Of a stretch of 44,148 bases of DNA, positions 25,343-34,228 are shown piece after piece (within the stretch, counting starts at the first letter, position 1; every line of letters begins with the position of its first letter). The DNA comes from Candidatus Poribacteria bacterium (lineage in GTDB: Bacteria; Poribacteria; WGA-4E; JAJDTR01): the NCBI GenBank assembly GCA_028820655.1, contig JAPPIK010000049.1, forward strand, positions 1-44,148, read 5' to 3'. A program made the translations under genes and the position numbers. Below the pieces are notes generated by a model, which made no database searches, was not told the DNA's origin, and saw only the letters and a list, made by a program, of their open reading frames with translations.

Positions 25343-26030
25343 GTAGAGTCGGGCTACTAGCCCGACTCTCTTACAGGATGCATCGTAAACCGGGGCAATG
25401 TACGGTAAATCGACTGAATCTGCTCGCAGTGGATTGACAAATCCACTGCAATTGGATACGGCTTGGATATGTCTATCCAAGCCGAGCAGGGCTAGAATTG
25501 AACGCTCGGAAAATCTCAAGTTCAACTATTAACAATGGGTGGCAACTTGGGTCACTTAATGCATGTTGCTACCCATTCCCGTAGGTCGGGCTTCTAGCCC
25601 GACCCTTTTATTAGGATGCATCGCAAACCGGAGCGATATACGTTAAATCGACTGAATCTGCTCGCAGCGGATTGACAAATCCACTGCAATTGGATACGAC
25701 TTGGATATGTCTATCCAAGCCGAGCAGGACTAGAATTGAACGCTCGGAGAATCTCAAGTTCAATCATCAACAATAGGTGGCAACTTGGGTCACTTAATAC
25801 ATGTTGCTACCCATTCCCGTAGATCGGGCTTCTAGCCCGACTCTCTTATAGGATGCATCGCAAACCGGGTCGATGTACGTTAAATCGACGGAAACTGCTC
25901 GCAGTGGATTGACAAATCCACTGCAATTGGATACGGCTTGGATATGTCTATCCAAGCCGAGCAGGGCTAGAATCGAACGCTCGGAAAATCTCAAGTTCAA
26001 CTATTTACAATGGGTGGCGACTTGGGTTAC
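25343..26030. repeat. Three tandem ~238-bp units, each with three hairpins
   Basis: Units start at 25343, 25581 and 25819 (238-bp period); the third is cut at 26030. Each has, in order, a GTCGGGCT/AGCCCGAC stem with a 3-nt loop, GCAGTGGATT-GACA-AATCCACTGC, and CGGCTTGGATA-TGTC-TATCCAAGCCG, then about 90 bp of conserved sequence. Where unit 2 differs within the last two stems, the minus-strand RNA would keep G-U pairs. A minus-strand reading frame (MNLRFSERS...) is partly conserved from a TTG codon, but coding use is doubtful. This could be a structured RNA or a mobile hairpin array. Confidence 0.85.
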
Positions 26031-26157
26031 AAAAAAAATGAAGATCTTTCTCGGTCACTTGACGATTATTTAGGATGATGGAAGGCGCGTGGCGGGCGGT
26101 GTCCATCCTGCAACCGTTACTTTGGAGCGCGACCAAAAAACATCTGCACTTGGAATG

Positions 26158-26176
26158 CGCAAACTAACAGTTTGCG
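26158..26176. repeat. Leader hairpin of P18
   Basis: CGCAAACT-AAC-AGTTTGCG ends 71 nt before the start codon. A partial copy of the ~190-bp repeat lies just upstream (26042-26096). Confidence 0.75.
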
Positions 26177-26247
26177 GTACAGAAAACGGCGGCTGTGTCG
26201 TGTCTTGTACGTCGTGAATTGCATTGGCTAAGATTGACGAGGAAAAA

Positions 26248-27096
26248 ATGAAAATCAAAGTTAGACGCACCTTCGCAGGAGCGCACCTTGTCTCCCTGTT
26301 AATTCAGATGCAGATTGCGGGGTACGCTTACGCCTCTCCCGGAACCAAGATTGCTTTTACTTGCGCGCACGAAGAGAATTTCGATATCTGCGTTATGGAT
26401 GGCGACGGAGGCAATCAGCTTAGGTTAACGGATGATCCGGCATGGGACGATCATCCGTCGTGGTCTCCGGACGGCGAAAGGATTGCGTTTGTATCCAATA
26501 GAGATAGCGGATATAGACGCATCTACGTCATGCATTCCGATGGAAGCAATTTGATGAAACTGACAAAAGAATCGTCAAATCTGGATCCGGCGTGGTCGCC
26601 TGATGGGGTACGGATTGCCTTTGTGTCCTCCGGCAGGCACGCGGGACCCGAGATTTACGCAATGGACCAGAATGGCGGCAATCAGGAAAGACTTACACGA
26701 GATATGGAACTCAAGTTCAATCCGTCGTGGTCTCCCGACGGTCAACACATCGCGTATGAAGCGAGTCGCCAAGGTGCATTTTTTCAAATCTATATCGTGG
26801 ATGCCGATGGCAGCGGTCGGAGAAAAAGGCTTACACACGACGCACCGCACAAAACGCGTCCCGCATGGTCCCCCGACGGCGACACAATCGCATACGTGCT
26901 ACGGGTTCCCGCGGTTCGTACGACGATTCACTTGATGACCTCTGACGGAGAACATCTCAAGCAACTCAGTACGGAGCAGGGCGGCGATGATACCGATCCC
27001 GATTGGTTTTATTTGGCCGGATGGTCGGTGTCCCCCGCCGCGAACTTCGTCACTACGTGGGGCGAGATTAAATGGAAACCAGCGGATCGTCGATGA
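26248..27096 (+). CDS. P18: secreted five-bladed TolB-like propeller, type A with cysteine pair
   Basis: 282 residues from ATG 26248 (MKIKVRR) after GACGAGGAAAAA; the shortest intact member. Signal peptide to YAYAS. Only five blades are present: after blade 2 (SNRDSGYRRIYVMHSDG) the sequence passes directly to FVSSGRHAGPEIYAMDQNG, which is blade 4 in relatives. The missing 42-43 residues equal one blade, and the frame is kept. Blade 1 has FTCAHEENFDICVMD with both cysteines. Tail [17 protein letters not shown]. Whether a five-bladed ring closes is unknown; P19 follows after 51 nt. Confidence 0.9.
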   Translation: MKIKVRRTFAGAHLVSLLIQMQIAGYAYASPGTKIAFTCAHEENFDICVMDGDGGNQLRLTDDPAWDDHPSWSPDGERIAFVSNRDSGYRRIYVMHSDGSNLMKLTKESSNLDPAWSPDGVRIAFVSSGRHAGPEIYAMDQNGGNQERLTRDMELKFNPSWSPDGQHIAYEASRQGAFFQIYIVDADGSGRRKRLTHDAPHKTRPAWSPDGDTIAYVLRVPAVRTTIHLMTSDGEHLKQLSTEQGGDDTDPDWFYLAGWSVSPAANFVTTWGEIKWKPADRR

Positions 27097-27147
27097 TGCG
27101 CGCGGCACGCTTGAAGCGGGAGGTCATGTGCAAAAAGGGAGGGAAAA

Positions 27148-28125
27148 ATGTCATTCGAAGCGCGACGGTTCTTGACGGCGGCGCTTGTCATCTCTCTATT
27201 CATCCAGACCCACATTGCGGGGTACGGTTACGCCGCAGATAGACCCAAGATTGCCTTCAGCTCTACGAGAGATGGAAACAGCGAAATCTACGTGATGGAT
27301 ATTGACGGACGTAATCAGGTTAGACTCACGGACGATCCAGCCGATGACAGAGATCCGTCTTGGTCTCCAAATGGCGATAGGATTGCGTTTGTCTCCGATA
27401 GAAATAACGAGGCTGATCACATTTACGTGATGGATTCCGATGGGGGTAATTTGATGAGACTGACAAACGAAGCGGTAAGTTGGGCCCCGTCCTGGTCTCC
27501 TGACGGAAAAAAGATTGCATATACGCGCGGCAGAATAGGGAATCAGCTTTGGGTAATGGACTCCGACGGGGGCAACCAAACGCAGTTAGCTCGCGTCGGA
27601 TTGAACCTTCATCCAGCGTGGTCACCTGATGGCAAGAGAATTGCCTTCACAGCCTTTAGGGCGGGATGGCCAGAAATATTCGTCATGGATGCGGACGGCA
27701 AGAATGAGCAAAAACTTACCCAACACATGACGGCTTCGGGACATCCATCGTGGTCTCCGGATGGTCAATGGATTGCATATGAGTCGCTAGACGGCGCAGG
27801 CCAATTTCAAATCTTTGCCGTGAGAACCGACGGAAGCGATCTTCCGAAAATGTTAACGCGCAACCCACCGAGTAAATGGCGCCCGGCATGGTCTCCCGAC
27901 AGCGGCAAGATTGCCTACATGTCAGTAGAGCCCTTTCCCGTCCAAAAAGAGACGATTCACTTGATGACTGTAAAGGGAAAACATCTTAAACAACTCAGTG
28001 AGGAGCACAAAGGTTCGGATACCTATCCCGATTGGTATGCTCCGGTAGGCTGGTCAGTGTCCCCAGCGGCGAGCTTCGTCACCATCTGGGGCAAGATTAA
28101 AACGCCGGCCTCGGATCGTCGATGA
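27148..28125 (+). CDS. P19: secreted six-bladed TolB-like propeller, type A
   Basis: 325 residues; ATG 27148 (MSFEARR) after GGGAGGGAAAA. Signal peptide [14 protein letters not shown] to YGYAA. Closest relative is P1 at the far left of the array: same length, the same [18 protein letters not shown] blade 4 and the same QKLTQHMT and GAGQFQIF segments. Differences from P1 include regular WSPDS in place of WSPVG, and LARVG in blade 3 where the LT is lost. Tail [16 protein letters not shown], with Lys for Glu. Second gene of the P18-P19 pair. Confidence 0.92.
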   Translation: MSFEARRFLTAALVISLFIQTHIAGYGYAADRPKIAFSSTRDGNSEIYVMDIDGRNQVRLTDDPADDRDPSWSPNGDRIAFVSDRNNEADHIYVMDSDGGNLMRLTNEAVSWAPSWSPDGKKIAYTRGRIGNQLWVMDSDGGNQTQLARVGLNLHPAWSPDGKRIAFTAFRAGWPEIFVMDADGKNEQKLTQHMTASGHPSWSPDGQWIAYESLDGAGQFQIFAVRTDGSDLPKMLTRNPPSKWRPAWSPDSGKIAYMSVEPFPVQKETIHLMTVKGKHLKQLSEEHKGSDTYPDWYAPVGWSVSPAASFVTIWGKIKTPASDRR

Positions 28126-28154
28126 TGCGCGCGGCACGCTTGAAAAACGCCTCG

Positions 28155-28184
28155 AAACCGAGTTTTTTCCAGAAATCTTGGTTT
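28155..28184. terminator. Terminator-like hairpin after P19
   Basis: AAACCGAG and CTTGGTTT close an imperfect stem 30 bp after the P19 stop, followed by CTTTCG. Same family as 6517-6546. Confidence 0.55.
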
Positions 28185-28227
28185 CTTTCGATGAAAAACA
28201 CGGTTACCGGCAAAACAGGAGAAAAAA

Positions 28228-29199
28228 ATGTCATTTAAGGTTAGACGATTCTTGACGGCGGCGCTTGTGCTCTCTCTTTTCATCCAGATGCTAATTGCGG
28301 GGTTCGGTTACGCCGCGTGGAGACCCAAGATTGCTTTCAGCTCGACGAGAGATGGAGACAGCGAAATCTACGTGATGGAAAGTGACGGAAGTAAACAGGT
28401 GAGATTAACGATTAATCCGGCACGAGACTATGATCCATCATGGTCTCCGGATGGCGATAGGATCGCGTTCGTCTCCAACAGAGAGAGAGGACAGGAACAA
28501 ATCTACGTGATGGATTCCGACGGAGGTAATACAACGAGACTGACAAACGATTCGACGCATCAGGAACCGGCGTGGTCTCCCAACGGAGACCAGATTGCTT
28601 ACGTTCGCAACAGAGGAGGCAGACAGATTTGGATCATGGACGCCGACGGGGGCAACCAAACGCAGTTAACCAAGGAGGGCAAAAACAGAAACCCGGCCTG
28701 GTCGCCGGATGGCGGTCGAATTGCCTTCCGATCCCTTGGGAACATAGCGGCCGGTTTATTCGTGATGGAGAAGAACGGCAGCAATCCGGTAAGACTTGCG
28801 CCCAACATGAATATTACGTCGCATCCGGCGTGGTCGCCCGACGGTCGACGGATTGCGTATGACCAAAGTCTCGGATTATGGCCTTCTCAAATCCATGTGG
28901 TGGATTCGGATGGCGGCGGTCAACCGGAAAGACTAACAGACAATCTGCCAACCAAATGGGGTCCTACTTGGTCCCCTGACGGCGGCACGATTGCCTATGT
29001 CCACGAAGTACCCATTCGTAGGACGACGATTCACTTGATGACTGCCGAGGGAGAATACTTAAAACAGCTCAGTGAGGTGCACGGCGGCGATGATACCGAT
29101 CCCGATTGGTTTTATTTGGCAGGATGGTCGGTGTCCCCCGCCGCGAACTTCGTCACTACGTGGGGCGAGATCAAAAAGCCGGCGTCGGCTCGCAGATGA
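28228..29199 (+). CDS. P20: secreted six-bladed TolB-like propeller, type A
   Basis: 323 residues; ATG 28228 (MSFKVRR) after CAGGAGAAAAAA. Signal peptide to FGYAA. Blades 1-3 group with P3 and P4 ([38 protein letters not shown]). Blade 4 is distinctive: [25 protein letters not shown]. Blade 5 has [20 protein letters not shown]. Tail [16 protein letters not shown]. The stop is followed within 12 bp by a strong 13-bp terminator-like stem, so it probably ends its transcript. Confidence 0.92.
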   Translation: MSFKVRRFLTAALVLSLFIQMLIAGFGYAAWRPKIAFSSTRDGDSEIYVMESDGSKQVRLTINPARDYDPSWSPDGDRIAFVSNRERGQEQIYVMDSDGGNTTRLTNDSTHQEPAWSPNGDQIAYVRNRGGRQIWIMDADGGNQTQLTKEGKNRNPAWSPDGGRIAFRSLGNIAAGLFVMEKNGSNPVRLAPNMNITSHPAWSPDGRRIAYDQSLGLWPSQIHVVDSDGGGQPERLTDNLPTKWGPTWSPDGGTIAYVHEVPIRRTTIHLMTAEGEYLKQLSEVHGGDDTDPDWFYLAGWSVSPAANFVTTWGEIKKPASARR

Positions 29200-29210
29200 T
29201 ACGCACGGCG

Positions 29211-29240
29211 AACCCAAGTTTTTTCTTAAAAACTTGGGTT
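29211..29240. terminator. Perfect 13-bp terminator-like hairpin after P20
   Basis: AACCCAAGTTTTT (29211-29223) and AAAAACTTGGGTT (29228-29240) pair without mismatch around TCTT, followed by CTTTCC. The best-paired member of the family, with C-G pairs replacing A-T or T-A pairs of its relatives on both arms. Confidence 0.7.
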
Positions 29241-29301
29241 CTTTCCGGCAATGTACCTCGAAACCGCGCCTACCGGCGCTGATGAGAGCGATTTTGCGAT
29301 G

Positions 29302-29320
29302 CGCAAACTAACAGTTTGCG
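29302..29320. repeat. Leader hairpin of P21
   Basis: CGCAAACT-AAC-AGTTTGCG ends exactly 74 nt before the P21 start codon. Confidence 0.8.
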
Positions 29321-29394
29321 GTACAAAAAACGGTGGTAGTTGTCTGGAATCCTTTAAGCCGCAGATCGATTTAGATCTGACTAAGGGGGTTAAA

Positions 29395-30393
29395 ATGTCA
29401 TTCAAAGCTGGACGCTTTTTCGCCGCAGCGCTTGTCATGTCTCTGTTAATACAGATGCAGCTTGCGGAAAACGGTTTCGCCTCTCGCAGAACCAAGATAG
29501 CCTTCTCCTCTACGCGTGACGGGAATTTCGAGATTTATGTCATGGACGGCGACGGGGGAAACCAGAGAAGAGTAACGGTAAATCCAGCAAAGGACGAAGA
29601 TCCGGCATGGTCTCCCGACGGGGCAAAGATTGCCTTTGTTTCCAATAGAAATAATGTAAACAACGATCACGGGCAAATCTGGGTGATAGACGCCGACGGG
29701 AAGAACCCGATTAGACTGACGGACGGGTTGGTGGACACTTATGCGGACTGGTCGCCGGACGGCACGAAAATAGTGTACGACGCCCATCGTCTTCCGGAGG
29801 GCCATAATCTAGGTCACGGCGGGATTTCCGTGATGGATGCGGACGGGAAAAACAAGAGGCTGCTCAAAAAGGCAAGAGGCTTTCATCCGACATGGTCGCC
29901 CGATGGCAAAAGGATAGCGTTTATCTCCGGAGTTGATGTGATCAGTCATGTCTTCGTGATGGATGCCGACGGACGAAATCGCACTCAGTTAACGCATGAC
30001 TTTGTGCGAAAACGTTTGCCGTCATGGTCGCACGACGGGAAGCGCATCGCGTATGTGGGCGATCACGTGATTTGGGTGGTGGACAGCGACGGGGAGAATA
30101 AGAGGAAACTCACGAACATAGATACGGATACACACCCTACATGGTCACCGGACAGCGAATCCATAGCCTTTCACTCTTTTGAAAGGGATCGTGGACTTGG
30201 AGGAGCGGATCATGTAATCGGGATTTACACGGTGGATGTGGCGAGCGGCGATGTCAACCCTCTGCAACGCGATCCCGAGTTCGAGAATTTCGAACCGGAT
30301 TGGCTCTATCCCGGTGGACTCTCCGTTTCGCCGCAGGGCAGCCGCATCACGATCTGGGGCAGGCTGAAGAAATTCGCCTCCAGCCTTCGATAA
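29395..30393 (+). CDS. P21: secreted six-bladed TolB-like propeller, type B
   Basis: 332 residues from ATG 29395 (MSFKAGRFF) behind TAAGGGGGTTAAA; the frame is open 48 codons further upstream through the leader hairpin, which I do not accept as coding. The longest member, because both the blade 3 loop (HRLPEGHNLGHGG) and the blade 6 loop (ERDRGLGGADHVIG) are present. Blade 4 has FISGVDVISHVFVMDADG, as in P5 and P24. Turn 2 is ADWSPDG. Tail SPQGSRITIWGRLKKFASSLR. A terminator-like stem follows 45 bp after the stop. Confidence 0.92.
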   Translation: MSFKAGRFFAAALVMSLLIQMQLAENGFASRRTKIAFSSTRDGNFEIYVMDGDGGNQRRVTVNPAKDEDPAWSPDGAKIAFVSNRNNVNNDHGQIWVIDADGKNPIRLTDGLVDTYADWSPDGTKIVYDAHRLPEGHNLGHGGISVMDADGKNKRLLKKARGFHPTWSPDGKRIAFISGVDVISHVFVMDADGRNRTQLTHDFVRKRLPSWSHDGKRIAYVGDHVIWVVDSDGENKRKLTNIDTDTHPTWSPDSESIAFHSFERDRGLGGADHVIGIYTVDVASGDVNPLQRDPEFENFEPDWLYPGGLSVSPQGSRITIWGRLKKFASSLR

Positions 30394-30438
30394 ACGTTCC
30401 GCACATGACTCGCAACCGCGTTTTTTCCCCAAACGCCC

Positions 30439-30470
30439 GAAATCAAGTTTTTTCTTGAAAACTTGATTTC
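30439..30470. terminator. 13-bp terminator-like hairpin after P21
   Basis: GAAATCAAGTTTT and AAAACTTGATTTC pair perfectly around TTCTTG. Near copy of 6517-6546. Confidence 0.65.
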
Positions 30471-30540
30471 TTCGCGTTCGACAAGGGAATGCCAAACACC
30501 GAAAACGTTAGCCGCTGCGAATCGTCACTAGTCACTGACC

Positions 30541-30645
30541 AGCAAGCGAGTGGATAGCGAGTGCGGCAGAAATCCAGCAAGCGAGTGGATAGCGAGCGCG
30601 GTAGAAATCCAGCAAGCGAGTGGATAGCGAGCGCGGTAGAAATCC
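30541..30645. repeat. Minisatellite of three 35-bp units
   Basis: Three head-to-tail 35-bp units starting AGCAAGCGAGTGGATAGCGA at 30541, 30576 and 30611; unit 1 differs at a few bases. The same word recurs singly at 31926-31965, 32086-32110 and the right end of the window, and on the other strand before P9, P10, P12 and P14. There are no spacers, so it is not a CRISPR. Confidence 0.85.
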
Positions 30646-30711
30646 ACTGCTTCTTTAATCTTGGTTACTTGCAAAGAAAACCCCGGCTTACCGGCAAAAC
30701 AGGAGGAAAAA

Positions 30712-31632
30712 ATGTCACTCAAAACCACACGCTTGTCCGTGGCAGCGCTTGTCATGTTTCTCTTAATACAGATTCAACTTGCGGAAAACGGCTACGCCTC
30801 TCGCAGAACCAAGATCGCCTTCACCTCTACGCGCGACGGGAATGCGGAAATCTATGTCATGGACGGCGACGGGAGAAACCTGAGAAGAGTAACCGTGAAT
30901 CCGGCAAGGGACGAATTGCCGACATGGTCTCCCGATGGGGCAAAGATCGCCTTTGTTTCCAATAGGAACAAAGATCACATGCAAATCTGGGTGATCGACG
31001 CCGACGGGAAAAACCCGATTAGACTGACGGACGGGTTTGTGGACAGTTATCCCGATTGGTCGCCGGACGGCACGAAAATTGTGTACGATGCGCTTCCCGA
31101 CGGGATTACCGTGATGGATGCGGATGGGAAAAACAAGAGACGACTTGAGAATCAAGGCGGCGCGCATCCATCGTGGTCGCCCGACGGGAAGCGCATCGTG
31201 TACACGTTCGGTCAGATTTACGTGATGGATGCCGACGGACGAAATTCGGAGCAGTTAACGCATGACGTGGGGTTCAAACGTATGCCTTCATGGTCACATG
31301 ACGGAACCCGCATCGCGTATTTGGCAAATCACCGGATTTGGGTAATGGATAGCAACGGAAAGAATGAGAGAAGACTCACAAATATAAATTCTGATGAACA
31401 CGCATCATGGTCACCGGACAGCGAATCCATCGCATTTCACTCTTTTCAACGTGGAGTCGGGATATACGTGGTGGATGTAACGAGCGGCGCAGTCGACATT
31501 TTGCTACGCGATCCCGACTTCGGGAATTACGATCCGGATTGGCTGTATCCCGGAGGGCTCTCCGTTTCGCCGGAGGGCAGCCGTATTACAATGTGGGGGA
31601 GGCTCAAGAAATTCGCGTCCAGCCTTCGGTGA
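30712..31632 (+). CDS. P22: secreted six-bladed TolB-like propeller, compact type B
   Basis: 306 residues from ATG 30712 (MSLKTTRL) after CAGGAGGAAAAA. Signal peptide to NGYAS. All six blades are present but loops are trimmed: blade 2 SNRNKDHMQIWVID, blade 3 YDALPDGITVMDADG without the long loop, blade 4 only YTFGQIYVMDADG, and blade 6 SFQRGVGIYVVD. It shows the minimal form of a type B blade. Blade 5 has WSHDGTRIAYLANHRIWVMD. Tail SPEGSRITMWGRLKKFASSLR, followed by a 576-bp gap without genes. Confidence 0.92.
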   Translation: MSLKTTRLSVAALVMFLLIQIQLAENGYASRRTKIAFTSTRDGNAEIYVMDGDGRNLRRVTVNPARDELPTWSPDGAKIAFVSNRNKDHMQIWVIDADGKNPIRLTDGFVDSYPDWSPDGTKIVYDALPDGITVMDADGKNKRRLENQGGAHPSWSPDGKRIVYTFGQIYVMDADGRNSEQLTHDVGFKRMPSWSHDGTRIAYLANHRIWVMDSNGKNERRLTNINSDEHASWSPDSESIAFHSFQRGVGIYVVDVTSGAVDILLRDPDFGNYDPDWLYPGGLSVSPEGSRITMWGRLKKFASSLR

Positions 31633-31737
31633 ATTGTGTGCGTGTCAGGAGGTAGGACAGGATCGCGGCAATTCGACGTTTGCCGAGCCCACACTTACTG
31701 TGGTAGGGTGGAATCAAGGAAGTGAACAACGACCCCG

Positions 31738-32170
31738 ACAGAACACCATCAAGCGACGGAATAGAATCAACCGAGCGGATAGCGAAGGATCAAACGACTG
31801 AATAAGGAGTGCGATACAATTCCCTTAGAAAATACCGCGCGATAGCTAATCTTCTCCTTAGTAGGAGATCAAGCGAATGGATAATGAGTGATCAAGGGAA
31901 TGGATAATGACCGCGATAGAAATCCAGCAAGTGAGTGGATAGCGAGCGCGGTAGAAATCCAATAGAGATCTTCTCCCGGTCGCGACTCCGCACTCCGTTA
32001 GGAGTGGAATGTTAATAGAAACGGACGCCCCTCGTCTATGCACTCCAGCGGATCAAGCGAGCGGATAGCGAGTGCGATAGAAATCCAGCAAGCGAGTGGA
32101 TAGCGAGTGATCAAACGACTGAATAAGGAGTGCGATAGAGATCCCGTAGAACTCCGATAGAGATCGTCTT
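31738..32170. repeat. Dispersed GCGAGTGGATAGCGAG / GATAGAAATC repeat cluster
   Basis: At least four imperfect copies of the 35-bp minisatellite word and of AATAAGGAGTGCGATAGAGATC lie in this stretch, with a CACTCC-GTTA-GGAGTG hairpin (31991-32006). No open frame with a ribosome-binding site is present in the 31633-32208 gap. Confidence 0.7.
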
Positions 32171-32208
32171 GCCCCGATGTCCCGAAACCGGCCACGAAGG
32201 AGGAAAAA

Positions 32209-33162
32209 ATGTCATTCAAAGCTGGACGCACTTTCGCAGGAGCGCTTGTCGTGTCCCTGTTAATACAGATGCACATCGCTGAACGCGGGTACGCCGCTTT
32301 CGGAGCCAAGATTGCTTTCACCTGTTGGAGAGACGGGAATCACGAGATCTGCGTCATGGATAGCGACGGAGGCAATGTGGTTAGACTCACGGATCATCCC
32401 GCACGAGACTATGAACCGGCGTGGTCTCCCGACGGCACGAGGATAGCGTTTATTCGAGACCACCACATCAACGTTATGGATTCCGATGGGGGACATGTGA
32501 TCGAACTCGTAAAAAATGCGGGTGGTTGGGCTCCGGCGTGGTCGCCCGACGGGTCGAAGATTGCGTACACTCGCTACAAAGCGTTGAAAAGACAGGTTTG
32601 GGTCATGGACACCGACGGGGGAAACCAGAACTTGTTAACTAAATGGGGAGAAAACTATGATCCGGCGTGGTCGCCCGATGGGGGGCGAATTGCATTCGTG
32701 TCCGGCAGGAGGCACGCCGGACCTGAAATCTACGTCATGGACACTGACGGAAACAATCAGGTAAGGCTTACCCATGATCTGGCGGAAAAGGGAAATCCAT
32801 CGTGGTCTCCCGACGGTCGATGGATTGTGTATGACTCGCACAAAGACTGGGTATTTCAAATCTATGTGGTGGAGACGGACGGCGGCGGTTTCACGAAAAG
32901 AATATCCCGCGACCCGCCGAATAATGCGAGCCCCGCCTGGTCGCCCGACGGACACACGATTGCATATGTGAATTGGGATCTCGTTAATTCGACAATCAAC
33001 TTGATGACTCCCGACGGACTCCACCTAAAGCAACTCATCGAGGACGGTTTCTTTTCTGCCGATCCCGATTGGTTTGACCCGAGGGCGCGGTCCGTGTCTC
33101 CAGCGGCGAACTACCTCACAATCTGGGGCGAGATTAAAGCGCCGTCCACGGGTCGTCGATGA
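32209..33162 (+). CDS. P23: secreted six-bladed TolB-like propeller, type A with blade-1 cysteine pair
   Basis: 317 residues; ATG 32209 (MSFKAGRTFAGAL) after AAGGAGGAAAAA. Signal peptide to RGYAA. Blade 1 FTCWRDGNHEICVMD has the two cysteines eight residues apart. Blade 2 is short (FIRDHHINVMDSDGGHV) and ends ELVKNAGG. Blade 3 YKALKRQVWVMDTDGGNQN is nearly that of P11. Blade 5 has the R-L-T changed to RIS, and blade 6 has TINLMTPDG. Tail SPAANYLTIWGEIKAP. P24 (type B) follows after 51 nt. Confidence 0.92.
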   Translation: MSFKAGRTFAGALVVSLLIQMHIAERGYAAFGAKIAFTCWRDGNHEICVMDSDGGNVVRLTDHPARDYEPAWSPDGTRIAFIRDHHINVMDSDGGHVIELVKNAGGWAPAWSPDGSKIAYTRYKALKRQVWVMDTDGGNQNLLTKWGENYDPAWSPDGGRIAFVSGRRHAGPEIYVMDTDGNNQVRLTHDLAEKGNPSWSPDGRWIVYDSHKDWVFQIYVVETDGGGFTKRISRDPPNNASPAWSPDGHTIAYVNWDLVNSTINLMTPDGLHLKQLIEDGFFSADPDWFDPRARSVSPAANYLTIWGEIKAPSTGRR

Positions 33163-33213
33163 TGCGTGCGGCGAGCTTGGAATAGCCGCTTTTTTGCAAG
33201 GGAGGAGGAACGA

Positions 33214-34185
33214 ATGTCATTCAAAGCTAGAAGCACCTTCGCGCCAGCGCTTGTCATTTCCGTGTTCATCCAGATTCACATTGCGGAAAACGGTTACGCC
33301 TTTCGCAGAACCAAGATTGCCTTCACCTCCGTGCGTGACGGGAATGGGGAAATCTATGTCATGGACGGCGACGGGAGAAACAAGAGAAGAGTAACGGTAC
33401 ATCCAAGTGTGGACCGCTATCCGGCATGGTCTCCCGACGGGGCAAAGATTGCCTTTGTTTCCAATAGAAACAATGTAAACAAAGATCACCGGCAAATCTG
33501 GGTGATCGACGCCGACGGGAAGAACCCGATTAGACTGACGGACGGGTTGGTGGACTATCATCCGGACTGGTCGCCGGACGGCACGAAAATTGTGTACGAC
33601 GACGCCCTCGCCGGGATTACCGTGATCGATGCGGATGGGAAGGACAAGAGACTACTTACGCCGGGAGGCTTACATCCGACCTGGTCGCCCGATGGAAAAA
33701 GGATAGCATTTATCTCCACAGTCGGTGTCATCAGTCATGTCTTCGTGATGGATGCCGACGGGGGAAATCGGACCCAGTTAACGCATGACTTTGTGCGAAA
33801 ACGTTTGCCGTCATGGTCACATGACGGAAAGCGCATCGCGTATGTGGGCGATAACGTGATTTGGGTGGTGGATAGCGACGGAGAAAATCCGAGGCAACTC
33901 ACGAATATAGTTACGGAAGAACACCCTACATGGTCACCGGACAGCGAATCCATAGCCTTTCACTCTTTTAAAAGAGATCATCGTGGACTTCGTGGCGCGG
34001 ATCTTGTAGTTGGGATTCACACGGTGGATGTAACGAGTGGCGATGTCAACGCTTTGCAAGTTGATCCGGAGATCTGGAATCTTGAACCGGATTGGCTCTA
34101 TCCCGGTGGACTCTCCGTTTCGCCGGAGGGCAGCCGTATTACAATGTGGGGGAGGCTGAAGAAATTCGCGTCCGGCCTCCAGTGA
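33214..34185 (+). CDS. P24: secreted six-bladed TolB-like propeller, type B
   Basis: 323 residues from ATG 33214 (MSFKARS) after GGGAGGAGGAACG; an in-frame start at 33166 would overlap the upstream spacer and is rejected. Signal peptide FAPALVISVFIQ to NGYAF. Blade 3 is compact (YDDALAGITVIDADG), whereas blades 4-6 are nearly those of P5 and P21 (STVGVISHVFVMD, WSHDGKRIAYVGDNVIWVVD, SFKRDHRGLRGADLVVG). Tail SPEGSRITMWGRLKKFASGLQ. Second gene of an A-then-B pair. Confidence 0.92.
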   Translation: MSFKARSTFAPALVISVFIQIHIAENGYAFRRTKIAFTSVRDGNGEIYVMDGDGRNKRRVTVHPSVDRYPAWSPDGAKIAFVSNRNNVNKDHRQIWVIDADGKNPIRLTDGLVDYHPDWSPDGTKIVYDDALAGITVIDADGKDKRLLTPGGLHPTWSPDGKRIAFISTVGVISHVFVMDADGGNRTQLTHDFVRKRLPSWSHDGKRIAYVGDNVIWVVDSDGENPRQLTNIVTEEHPTWSPDSESIAFHSFKRDHRGLRGADLVVGIHTVDVTSGDVNALQVDPEIWNLEPDWLYPGGLSVSPEGSRITMWGRLKKFASGLQ

Positions 34186-34228
34186 GGTGTTAGCGGAGAG
34201 GGCGGTAGGAGAGGAATTTTTAGTAATT

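Noticed and set aside
25310-26000. Small minus-strand protein repeated in the 238-bp units
   Set aside because: The frame starts at TTG without a ribosome-binding site, contains the perfect hairpins and ends at different places in the units. Structured DNA or RNA is the simpler explanation.
25343-26030. Integron attC sites or gene cassettes
   Set aside because: The units are regular and hairpin-rich, but I see no core-site motifs or cassette genes, and there is no integrase in the window.
30541-30645. CRISPR array
   Set aside because: The 35-bp units are directly adjacent with no spacers, and no cas gene is present.
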